A stretch of 64,000 nucleotides of DNA from Ruminiclostridium sp. (lineage in GTDB: Bacteria > Bacillota > Clostridia > Oscillospirales > Ruminococcaceae). The stretch spans positions 1 through 64,000 of the forward strand of contig JAGAVH010000069.1 of assembly GCA_017942025.1 (NCBI GenBank). The letters are read 5' to 3'. Shown one piece after another: positions 17,563 to 24,960 of the stretch (within the stretch, counting starts at the first letter, position 1; the number at the start of each line of letters is the position of its first letter). The notes beneath the pieces were generated by a model, which worked only from the letters and a program-made list of their open reading frames with translations, had not been told where the DNA came from and made no database searches. The translations under genes were made by a program, and so were the position numbers.

Positions 17563-19962
17563 ATGATCACAACAAAGAGAATCACTTCTGTAACATCGGC
17601 TGTGATGGCGGTACTGTTTGCATTACTTCTCATATGCAGTATGCCTCTCCCCGCATCAGCCGAAGCGCTTACAGGAAAAACCGCAAACGAGCTTATGGCA
17701 GAGCTCGACCTGGGCTGGAATCTCGGCAATACTCTTGACGCCACAGGCGGCTCAGGTCTTGACAGCGAAACCTCCTGGGGCAATCCCAAAACATCAAAAG
17801 CGATGATAGACGCAGTAAAGGCGCAGGGCTTCAACACAGTCAGAGTTCCTGTATCCTGGGGCAGTCACATGACAAACAAGGCGTCCGGATACGTTATCGA
17901 CTCAGCGTGGATGGCAAGAGTAAAGGAAATCGTTGACTACTGCATAGACAACGATATGTACGTTATACTTAATATCCATCACGACAACGATATCAAGAAC
18001 GGCGATGACCGCTTCTTCTATCCCAGCGATACATACAAGGAGCAATCCCTGGCTTTTGTGGAAGCGGTATGGGAACAGATTTCCGCAACCTTCAAAAACT
18101 ATGACCAGCATCTTATTTTCGAAACTCTCAACGAACCCAGACTTGTCGGCACAAGTGACGAATGGTGGTTCCCTGTAAACAGCCCTAATACTAATGTGAC
18201 AGATGCTATATCAATCATCAACGATATGAACCAGAAGGCTGTGGACACAATAAGAGCATCAGGCGGCAACAACGCAGAAAGATGCATTATGATTCCCGGC
18301 TACGGTGCTTCTATAGACGGTTGTACAACACCGAATTACACGCTTCCCACAGATACCGCACAGAACAGACTTATCGTTTCTGTACACGCATATACTCCTT
18401 ATAACTTCGCACTTAACGCCAGCGGTACTTCAGTATTCTCCGATGATCTGAAGTCCGAAGTCGATTATCTTTTCAACACTCTTAAATCCAGCTTTCTTGA
18501 TAAGAACATCCCCGTTGTTATCGGTGAAGCCAGCGCATCCAACAAGAACAATGCTTCAGAGCGTCTGAAGTGGGTAAACTACTATATGGGTAAATCCTCT
18601 GCTCTTAATATACCCGTTATGCTCTGGGATAACAACGTATATTCAGGCTCAAGCAATCTTGGTGAACAGCACGGCTACTTAAACCGTCTTGCACTCACCT
18701 GGTACGACAAGGACGTAGTAGACGCTATGGTTGCCTGCTACGGAAACACACCTTCGGGTGACAACGGAAACGGCGGCGATGACAATAACGACGATAATAA
18801 CGTAACTACAGACAGTACGGTCCTTTTCACAGGCAGCGCTTCTGCAGACGCATGGGCTCAGGCTACCTCTGTAATGACCATCAAGAACAACGGCGGCACG
18901 TTAAACCCTGCAATAATCACAGAAGACGGATATTTCTACGTAGAATATACCGGTGATATCGGAAAAATCGAGCTTATCATGCAGAGCTGGTCAGGTGGTA
19001 CTGAATGGGCGAAGATAGGCTTCAGCGAATCAGGTACGGCAGGAAACAACTATTACGCAAAATTCTCTTATGCCGACTGTGTAGCCGCATTCGGCGAAGA
19101 TTTTGCCACCTACCTTGACTGTGTATATATAGGTGCAACGGATGGTTCTATAACAGCTCTTTCCTTATCCTATGTATCCGAAGCAGAAGAGGTAGTTACT
19201 CCTCTGACAAAGCCCGTGGTTACTGCAACAGCAGGCGACAAGCAGGTAACCCTCAGCTGGAATGCTGTTGAAGGTGCAGATTATTATCAGGTAATAAGAT
19301 ACAAGAACGGCGTATATAGTCTTGTAGTGGCTATAAAGGATACATCAGTTACTGTAAAGGGTCTTACAAATGATTTTGATTATGCATTCCTTGTAAAAGC
19401 AGTAAACGAAAACGAATCAGCATTATCTACCGCTGTATGGGTAACACCCAAGGCTCCTATCACTCTCAAGGCAACACCCGGTGATAAGCAGGCAACACTC
19501 AGCTGGACTGCAGTAAACGGTGCAAAATACTATCAGATAATCCGTTATAAGGAAGGCACATACAGCAAGGTTGCCGATATATCAGGCACATCCGCTGTTG
19601 TAAAGGGACTTGCAAATAACTTTGAATACACATATCTTATAAAGGCAGTACTTTCAGACGGTACATCAGTACTGTCAAATGCAGTCAGGGTTACACCGGT
19701 TATCACACTTACAGCTCCCGTTCTTACTGCCAAGGCAGGCGATAAGCAGGTTACACTCAGCTGGACCGCAGTAAATGGCGCTGAATACTATCAGATAATC
19801 CGTTATAAAAACGGTACATACAGTGTAATAGCAAATATCAGCGGCACATCTGCAGTAGTAAAATCACTTACAAACAATTTTGAATACACATATCTTGTAA
19901 AGGCTGTGGGCAACAACGCCTCATCCCTTTCAAATGCAGTATGGGTAACTCCTACAGCATAA
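17563..19962 (+). CDS. Secreted GH5 endoglucanase with three FnIII-like repeats
   Basis: A 799-residue secreted enzyme. It has a signal peptide (cleavage after about A33), a GH5 catalytic domain (about 40-405) with LGWNLGNTLDA, VRVPVSW, HHD, acid/base Glu191 in LNEPR and nucleophile Glu322 in VIGEAS, and a Gly/Asp/Asn linker. Residues 425-540 form a beta-rich, Trp-containing module like carbohydrate-binding modules of ruminococcal cellulases (YVEYTGD, QSWSGGTEWAKI). Three fibronectin-III-like repeats follow (about 550-799). The layout fits beta-1,4-glucan cleavage (cellulase, or the GH5_4-type xyloglucanase/lichenase range). No dockerin, sorting signal or SLH domain is seen, so it is probably released. 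It lies 15 bp after cheB with its own AAAGGA site and a terminator behind it. Confidence 0.93.
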   Translation: MITTKRITSVTSAVMAVLFALLLICSMPLPASAEALTGKTANELMAELDLGWNLGNTLDATGGSGLDSETSWGNPKTSKAMIDAVKAQGFNTVRVPVSWGSHMTNKASGYVIDSAWMARVKEIVDYCIDNDMYVILNIHHDNDIKNGDDRFFYPSDTYKEQSLAFVEAVWEQISATFKNYDQHLIFETLNEPRLVGTSDEWWFPVNSPNTNVTDAISIINDMNQKAVDTIRASGGNNAERCIMIPGYGASIDGCTTPNYTLPTDTAQNRLIVSVHAYTPYNFALNASGTSVFSDDLKSEVDYLFNTLKSSFLDKNIPVVIGEASASNKNNASERLKWVNYYMGKSSALNIPVMLWDNNVYSGSSNLGEQHGYLNRLALTWYDKDVVDAMVACYGNTPSGDNGNGGDDNNDDNNVTTDSTVLFTGSASADAWAQATSVMTIKNNGGTLNPAIITEDGYFYVEYTGDIGKIELIMQSWSGGTEWAKIGFSESGTAGNNYYAKFSYADCVAAFGEDFATYLDCVYIGATDGSITALSLSYVSEAEEVVTPLTKPVVTATAGDKQVTLSWNAVEGADYYQVIRYKNGVYSLVVAIKDTSVTVKGLTNDFDYAFLVKAVNENESALSTAVWVTPKAPITLKATPGDKQATLSWTAVNGAKYYQIIRYKEGTYSKVADISGTSAVVKGLANNFEYTYLIKAVLSDGTSVLSNAVRVTPVITLTAPVLTAKAGDKQVTLSWTAVNGAEYYQIIRYKNGTYSVIANISGTSAVVKSLTNNFEYTYLVKAVGNNASSLSNAVWVTPTA
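19199..19959 (+). repeat. Three tandem FnIII-like coding repeats
   Basis: Three units of roughly 80-85 residues, each beginning near GDKQVTLSW or GDKQATLSW and ending near WVTP or RVTP. Units two and three are nearly identical in NGA-x-YYQIIRYK and SGTSAVVK, also at DNA level, which points to recent duplication. The first unit is more divergent. Confidence 0.85.
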
Positions 19963-19985
19963 GCATTAAATTTTAAAAAAAGAAA

Positions 19986-20021
19986 ACTCAGCGTGGCAAA
20001 AGCTACGCTGAGTATTTTTTT
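19986..20021 (+). terminator. Terminator of the che-glucanase unit
   Basis: A 12-bp stem ACTCAGCGTGGC / GCTACGCTGAGT (one G-U pair) with an AAAA loop is followed by A and seven T. It ends the + transcript and lies back to back with the GT2 gene. Confidence 0.92.
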
Positions 20022-20031
20022 CAGAATATGA

Positions 20032-20868
20032 TTACTTCCTGAGTATTATCTTATATATAACCCCTGTAATACAGCTTGGCGTCAGGAACAACAGAAGCTG
20101 TCCCGCACAGGGCAGAATATAATCCCAGAAGCCTGAAAAGCCCATTTTGTAGATCTTCTTTCTTACTGCGAAGAAGCTCTTGGTGTTCTTCCAGTTACGA
20201 CGGCGCTTGAGATTGTACTTGTCTACTCTGTAACGTACCAGCACCTCGGGTATATTTGCAGATTTTGCGCCTGCCATCAGCATACGCACCATAAAGTCGT
20301 AGTCCTCACAGCGTATCAGCTCATTGGAATAGCCGCCTATTTTTTCTGCATATTCCTTTTTATATACAAGAGTCTGATTGTTGAAGGGCGCTCTTCTTCT
20401 GGCAAACTTCATAATCTCTTCGTGAGTAACCGGAGTTTGCCTTACTCCTATAGCGGTATTATCAGCAGACTTGAATTCCTCAATATAACTTCCTAAAATA
20501 TCTATATACGGCTTGTCCGTAAGATAAGACATCTGCTTTTCGGCTCTGTTTTCGCTACACACATCATCAGAGTCCATCTTCATTATATATTCGTTTCTGC
20601 AGGATTTAAGTCCTTCATTTGCACAATACGCCGTACCTTTATTTTCGGGCAATCTGACAACATAGAGAACATCGCCCAGCTTTTCCTGATACTCTTCTAT
20701 AAGCTTGTCAAGAGAAGCATTCAGAGGACCATCACAGACAAGAACGATCTGGTCTGCCGGATAGGTCTGATTGCAAAGGCTGTCCATACTTGCCCTGAAA
20801 TATTCTGTATTTTCGCCCTTATAAACAGACATAAGGACGCTGTACGGTTTTAATATTCTGTTTTCCAT
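20032..20868 (-). CDS. Family 2 glycosyltransferase
   Basis: A 278-residue GT-A fold glycosyltransferase: SVLMSVYKGEN, NKGTAYCANEGL and the metal/nucleotide-binding MDSDDV motif are those of GT2. The C-terminus has a basic helix and one hydrophobic stretch (FWDYILPCAGQLLLFLTP), which suggests membrane association. It is monocistronic, with its own promoter, and the acceptor is unknown; likely roles are cell-surface polysaccharide or wall glycopolymer synthesis. Confidence 0.88.
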   Translation of the reverse strand: MENRILKPYSVLMSVYKGENTEYFRASMDSLCNQTYPADQIVLVCDGPLNASLDKLIEEYQEKLGDVLYVVRLPENKGTAYCANEGLKSCRNEYIMKMDSDDVCSENRAEKQMSYLTDKPYIDILGSYIEEFKSADNTAIGVRQTPVTHEEIMKFARRRAPFNNQTLVYKKEYAEKIGGYSNELIRCEDYDFMVRMLMAGAKSANIPEVLVRYRVDKYNLKRRRNWKNTKSFFAVRKKIYKMGFSGFWDYILPCAGQLLLFLTPSCITGVIYKIILRK

Positions 20869-20910
20869 ACTTTATCCCTTCTCTGCTTTGGTTAAAATAC
20901 ATATACGGAT

Positions 20911-20939
20911 ATTGTATCATATTTTCCTCCTGATGTCAA
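20911..20939 (-). promoter_or_regulatory. Sigma-A promoter of GT2 gene
   Basis: Minus strand TTGACA (20934-20939), a 17-bp spacer and TACAAT (20911-20916) with an extended TG, about 40 bp before the ATG. Confidence 0.8.
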
Positions 20940-21054
20940 CTACAGAAAATGAAGATATCCCCTTTTGTTATCGGCACGTAATCGTTTTATGTCGTAAAAC
21001 GAAAACGCAGATAAGAGTTTATATACCCTTACCTGCCTTACGTTATACTTTTAT

Positions 21055-21732
21055 TCAGTTTTCGTAATCAATATTCTTTCCGCATTTGCTACAGAACATC
21101 TGTCCGTCAGGCAAAGAAGCACCGCAACGGGGGCAAATCTCTGTCACCTCTTTATATTCGCAGTTCTCATCACCGTATTCCATACTCTCATCAAAAATAG
21201 CCTTTCTTTTTCTGAAATAGATAAAATTCAGCATAAAGAAAAATACCGCAGAGATGATAGAAGGAATCAACGCCGCAAGCAGAGTATTCTGCTCTGTTCC
21301 GTATAATTCCAGCGCCTGATTATCGTTTATCATTGCTTCTGAAACAGAGCTTATAATACCAAGTGAATAAGATATAACAAAGCCTGCCACAAGCTGTCTG
21401 AATCCGCTTTTCGGAAGATAGGTAAGCACCTTATATCGCCATACACACACTACCACGTCAATCACAATGATAACTACAGATAAAGTAAAATATATCGAAA
21501 AGACATTACGGAAGTTCTCCGATAGCTTATCGGCAAGCTCCTCGTTTCTGAAAAGTGACCAGACGTCTACGGCAGAAAGGAGAAAACCGAATGCACTCAA
21601 AAATGCTCCAACCAAAGAAACGTATTTTACAACCTTGAACCATCTTAAAGGAAGAGGACAGAGCATTTCCTTGCGCTTTGCCACCGCAAGCATTTCTTCC
21701 TTTCTCACGGCTATTCTTTCCTTTGCAGTCAT
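21055..21732 (-). CDS. Membrane protein with C-terminal zinc ribbon
   Basis: A 225-residue protein of unknown function. It has a charged N-terminus, four hydrophobic segments (about 33-53, 78-100, 112-135, 158-178) and a short cytoplasmic-looking tail ending in a four-cysteine zinc ribbon (CPRCGASLP ... FCSKCGK). The topology resembles the three tandem proteins at 33508-35793. It is monocistronic with its own strong promoter. Confidence 0.75.
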   Translation of the reverse strand: MTAKERIAVRKEEMLAVAKRKEMLCPLPLRWFKVVKYVSLVGAFLSAFGFLLSAVDVWSLFRNEELADKLSENFRNVFSIYFTLSVVIIVIDVVVCVWRYKVLTYLPKSGFRQLVAGFVISYSLGIISSVSEAMINDNQALELYGTEQNTLLAALIPSIISAVFFFMLNFIYFRKRKAIFDESMEYGDENCEYKEVTEICPRCGASLPDGQMFCSKCGKNIDYEN

Positions 21733-21761
21733 AAATACCTCCCTCTACTATGAATAAGTTA

Positions 21762-21790
21762 AGTATATCACTTTATGAACTGCTTGTCAA
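21762..21790 (-). promoter_or_regulatory. Sigma-A promoter of membrane zinc-ribbon gene
   Basis: Minus strand TTGACA (21785-21790), a 17-bp spacer and TATACT (21762-21767) with an extended TG. A GGGAGG ribosome binding site follows before the ATG at 21732. Confidence 0.8.
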
Positions 21791-21855
21791 CGGAATAAGC
21801 CTTCACTATAAAGAGTATTACAATCCTTTTTCCGTACGGTGGTATCAGCTGGAAA

Positions 21856-22677
21856 TCAGATATTAAATACATCCGGATCGAGGCTTGCCACTGAAATAAG
21901 GTCGGTAAAGAGTGTGCTGTAATGCTTGCAGTTGTCACCGATAAGCATTGCACCTGACCTTATAAGTACGGGAATGTCTGTTCCCTTATAGTTTATGGTA
22001 TTACCATTCTGGGATAAAACACTTTTCGCAAAATCTATTACCTGCTGTTTGTCGGAAAGACAGGTAATTACCGCAAATTCATCACCACCTATGCGGAACA
22101 TTACCATATCGTCGGTAAGCTGTTCTTCTACCCTTCTTACCGTTTCACGGATGTAGCAATCTCCTGCCTCGTTACCGTAATTTTCGTTTATTGCCATAAG
22201 CCTTGCAGAATCAAAGGTAACGATATATGTACCCTTTTTGCTTCTTATGAATTCATATAAATCCGATACATCAAACTGTCTTCTCATAACGATTCCTCCT
22301 TCGTACTGTACCGCTACAGGCATATTCAACTTTGGGCATATACCTGTAAAACGACGGTTTTTCTTGAATTTCGAGGGCGATTCTCCCCACACGCGCGTAA
22401 AGGCTCTTGTAAAAGCCTCCGAGGAGCTGTAGCCGTATTTTATGGCAGTATCAAGCACGGATACACCCGACTGGATATCCCTTGCTGCAAGGCTCATCCG
22501 CCTTTTGGTGATATATTCTCCGACGCTGAAATGAAAGACATATCTGAAAAGCTTCTGAAGATTTGAAAGAGAGCAATAAGCCGCTCTTGCGCAGTCCTCC
22601 TGCGAAAGCTCGTCATCGACATGCTCTTCTATATAGTCCAGCACAGTTGTCAGAATTGTAAGTCGGTTGTTTTCCAT
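21856..22677 (-). CDS. AraC-type regulator fused to a GGDEF domain
   Basis: A 273-residue protein with an N-terminal AraC/XylS DNA-binding domain (about 5-108: two helix-turn-helix units, IKYGYSSSEAFTRAFTRVWG). A C-terminal GGDEF domain follows (about 150-270) with an intact FRIGGDEFAVI active-site loop, the metal Asp in TFDSARLMAIN and NYGNEAGD. The order is unusual because AraC domains normally sit at the C-terminus behind a sensor. It could couple cyclic-di-GMP synthesis, or GTP binding, to transcription. No RxxD inhibitory site precedes the GGDEF motif. A perfect palindrome overlaps the predicted start of transcription. Confidence 0.85.
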   Translation of the reverse strand: MENNRLTILTTVLDYIEEHVDDELSQEDCARAAYCSLSNLQKLFRYVFHFSVGEYITKRRMSLAARDIQSGVSVLDTAIKYGYSSSEAFTRAFTRVWGESPSKFKKNRRFTGICPKLNMPVAVQYEGGIVMRRQFDVSDLYEFIRSKKGTYIVTFDSARLMAINENYGNEAGDCYIRETVRRVEEQLTDDMVMFRIGGDEFAVITCLSDKQQVIDFAKSVLSQNGNTINYKGTDIPVLIRSGAMLIGDNCKHYSTLFTDLISVASLDPDVFNI

Positions 22678-22696
22678 TCTATTACTCCTGCCTTAC

Positions 22697-22708
22697 TAAC
22701 GATCGTTA
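22697..22708. promoter_or_regulatory. Perfect 12-bp palindrome, candidate operator
   Basis: TAACGATCGTTA is perfectly palindromic and lies directly downstream of the minus-strand extended -10 TGATATACT (22716-22724), overlapping the expected transcription start of the AraC-GGDEF gene. The AACGATCGTT core resembles operators of TetR-family repressors. The binding protein is not identified. Confidence 0.5.
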
Positions 22709-22804
22709 CAATTATAGTATATCATAAATTTATATAATTTCCTGATAATTTGAGTAAAAATAAAACAATTCCCCCGAAGTAATTCGGATAGCCATAAAGA
22801 AGCA

Positions 22805-22837
22805 AATCCAGAGAAGCGTTGATTTCTTCTCCGGATT
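22805..22837 (-). terminator. Terminator-like hairpin after TraX gene
   Basis: A 12-bp stem AATCCAGAGAAG / CTTCTCCGGATT with one wobble pair and a 9-nt loop lies just past the TraX family gene on the minus strand. The following T-run is poor. Confidence 0.55.
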
Positions 22838-22855
22838 TTATTATTTCCTAAAAAA

Positions 22856-23638
22856 TCATAATCTGTCCAGTGCTATTTTTACAATAAATATTATCAGATA
22901 GTGAAGCGGATAAAAGATATAGAAAAACCATTTAGCAAAGCTGGGGTGTTTGCCTTTTTTACCATTATAGAATATAGTCATGCAAAGATATGCTGCCATA
23001 AAAACTGCAAGCATAACAAACATATACAAAATTAACTTAAATGTAGGAACTGAGCCCAATGAGAAAAGATTCATTGAGGTGTGGATAAATATAAGTAAGC
23101 TATACGCAATAAATCTCGCTTTCGGTCTGTCCCTTAAGATATGTAGAAATAATATGAATAATACGCCAAAAAGCATCCAATCGGAATAAAGTAAAACAGT
23201 CGCAGCATCACACAGGATAATAAGCAATATTCTTTGCCACAGCTTGAGTTTACTTTCCCATGCAATAATGGAAAGCAATCCGAAAAACAGTGTAAATATC
23301 ACATTGAATGTCCACCAACCGTTTATCGGCTGAAATAAAAGCCAATGAAAAGGCTGTGAAATACAAGCAAACAATAACAGTCTTAATGCATATTTCTTTC
23401 TGTCCCTTGTATATTTGTATCCGTCTGCTATAAAGAAAAACATAACAGGCGGACAAAAAAGTGATAAACCTGAAATCAGAAGTAACAGTACAGGAAGTTC
23501 ATATAAAGCAAGTCCGTTATCCGGATGATTCATAAGATTTATCCAGGCTATCATATGACCTATAAACATTGGAATATATGCAAGATATTTCATCATATCA
23601 CGATTCAATACCTTGATGTTGCTGTTAATACGCTTCAT
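22856..23638 (-). CDS. TraX family membrane protein
   Basis: A polytopic membrane protein of 260 residues with about eight hydrophobic helices, resembling the TraX family (PF05857) in NRDMMKYLAYIPMFIGHM, FFFIADGYKYTR, FACISQPFHWLLF and the C-terminal FFYIFYPLHYLIIFIVK. F-plasmid TraX acetylates pilin; chromosomal Firmicutes members have no settled role and may be acyltransferases. I place the start at 23638 (MKRINSN) because GAAAGGAG precedes it; the 26 extra residues of the longer frame carry no ribosome binding site. No conjugation genes are nearby. Confidence 0.85.
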   Translation of the reverse strand: MKRINSNIKVLNRDMMKYLAYIPMFIGHMIAWINLMNHPDNGLALYELPVLLLLISGLSLFCPPVMFFFIADGYKYTRDRKKYALRLLLFACISQPFHWLLFQPINGWWTFNVIFTLFFGLLSIIAWESKLKLWQRILLIILCDAATVLLYSDWMLFGVLFILFLHILRDRPKARFIAYSLLIFIHTSMNLFSLGSVPTFKLILYMFVMLAVFMAAYLCMTIFYNGKKGKHPSFAKWFFYIFYPLHYLIIFIVKIALDRL

Positions 23639-23725
23639 AATCAAACTCCTTTCGATAAATTCAAAGATGTTGATATAGAAAAATACAACAAAACTATCAG
23701 AAATAGTCAACAACATAAGTAACGC

Positions 23726-23761
23726 AAAGCCACTTTTGACATAAATATCAAAAGTGGCTTT
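23726..23761. terminator. Intrinsic terminator
   Basis: A perfect 14-bp stem AAAGCCACTTTTGA / TCAAAAGTGGCTTT with an 8-nt loop. It lies downstream of the coiled-coil zinc-ribbon gene on the minus strand and would end that transcript. Confidence 0.75.
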
Positions 23762-23810
23762 GTAATACTTCTATATGAGTTTCTGATTTATGCTTCTGGG
23801 AATGTTGATA

Positions 23811-24224
23811 TTATTCTTCATTAACCTCGGGTACAAAGCTGTAGTCATCAGGCTCTTCATCCGTTGCCACAAGTCTGTTTGCACAGCTACGACAATAGGT
23901 GTCGGAAAATTTGTTCTTTGTGCCGCACACAGGACAGGTCAGTATCTTCTTTGCGGTTTCGATTTCAGAATATACCTTACGCATTTTTGCATAAAGAGCC
24001 TCAATCTCCATAACAGAAGCTGAAATCTTTTCAGAATCTGCGCTGTCGTGCTTTACCATACCGTAAACAGCCTTACCAAGCTCGGTATATTTTGCTTTTA
24101 TCTGGTTATCAAGCTGAACGCACTTTAATTTGAGCTTTGATATACGATATATCTCGTCTGCCTTTTTAAGTCCTGCGTCAGCAATATCCTTAGCCTTGTT
24201 CTTTAAATCGTCCTTAAATTCCAT
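23811..24224 (-). CDS. Coiled-coil protein with zinc ribbon
   Basis: A 137-residue soluble protein of unknown function: a long helical region (residues 1-90, probable coiled coil, DDLKNKAKDIADAGLKKADEI) followed by a four-cysteine zinc ribbon (CPVCGTKN ... YCRSCAN) and an acidic tail. The start at 24224 (MEFKDD) has AAAGGACC upstream; 15 further in-frame codons lie before it but overlap the promoter region. Similar short proteins are common in clostridia without assigned roles. Confidence 0.75.
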   Translation of the reverse strand: MEFKDDLKNKAKDIADAGLKKADEIYRISKLKLKCVQLDNQIKAKYTELGKAVYGMVKHDSADSEKISASVMEIEALYAKMRKVYSEIETAKKILTCPVCGTKNKFSDTYCRSCANRLVATDEEPDDYSFVPEVNEE

Positions 24225-24259
24225 CTGCGGTAGGTCCTTTCGTTTATTTTGATAGTATA

Positions 24260-24288
24260 ATTGTACCATAATCTGTTTACTTTTTCAA
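24260..24288 (-). promoter_or_regulatory. Sigma-A promoter of coiled-coil zinc-ribbon gene
   Basis: Minus strand TTGAAA (24283-24288), a 17-bp spacer and TACAAT (24260-24265) with an extended TG. Its position supports the translation start at 24224. Confidence 0.75.
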
Positions 24289-24315
24289 GTACGATATAGG
24301 ATTTTTCAGGAAATG

Positions 24316-24960
24316 TTATATAAATCTGAGTTCCATTCCGCTGTCCCTGAGATACATATTGTACTTCTTTTCATTTTCAAGAGTGGTAGCTTCACCGTGT
24401 CCGGGATAAAGTGTGTAGTTTGTACGAAGCGCCGATATTCTTCTGAGAGTTTCTCTCTGGGCAGATATATCACCTGAATAGAAATCTGTTCTGCCTACTG
24501 AGCCTTCAAAAATCGTATCGCCCGTGAATATGACGTCGTTCACAAAGTACATTACGCTTCCCTTTGTATGTCCCGGGGTATGCATTACCGATATTTCCAG
24601 CTCGTCAAGGAATATCATATCTCCGCCTGTTAAAATTACATCGGCTTCAAAGGGCTTATATTCAAAGCCGGGAGCTAAATACGCCACATTCTTTATGGTA
24701 TCATTAAGCATACACTCATCGTCGGCATGTATATACACCTTTGCACCCGTTATTTCTTTAAGCTCTGCCACTGCACCTGTATGGTCAAAATGACCGTGGG
24801 TAAGCAGAATCTTTGTAAGAGTAACTGAATTTTTCGAAAGCACTCCGATTATTTTGTCACACTCTCCTGCGGGATCTATCATCGCCGCATTGCCCTCATC
24901 CGATATCAGAAGATAGCAGGAGGTTTCAAGCTCGCCTAAACTCATTGTAATTATCTGCAT
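24316..24960 (-). CDS. MBL-fold hydrolase (glyoxalase II-like)
   Basis: A 214-residue metallo-beta-lactamase fold hydrolase with the metal motif THGHFDHTG, distal ligands in HTPGHTKGS and FTGDTIF, and YPGHG near the end. It matches the YcbL/hydroxyacylglutathione-hydrolase-like family. True glyoxalase II needs glutathione, which clostridia usually lack, so the substrate is open. Its start overlaps the relA/spoT stop by one base, so the two are translationally coupled. Confidence 0.88.
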   Translation of the reverse strand: MQIITMSLGELETSCYLLISDEGNAAMIDPAGECDKIIGVLSKNSVTLTKILLTHGHFDHTGAVAELKEITGAKVYIHADDECMLNDTIKNVAYLAPGFEYKPFEADVILTGGDMIFLDELEISVMHTPGHTKGSVMYFVNDVIFTGDTIFEGSVGRTDFYSGDISAQRETLRRISALRTNYTLYPGHGEATTLENEKKYNMYLRDSGMELRFI

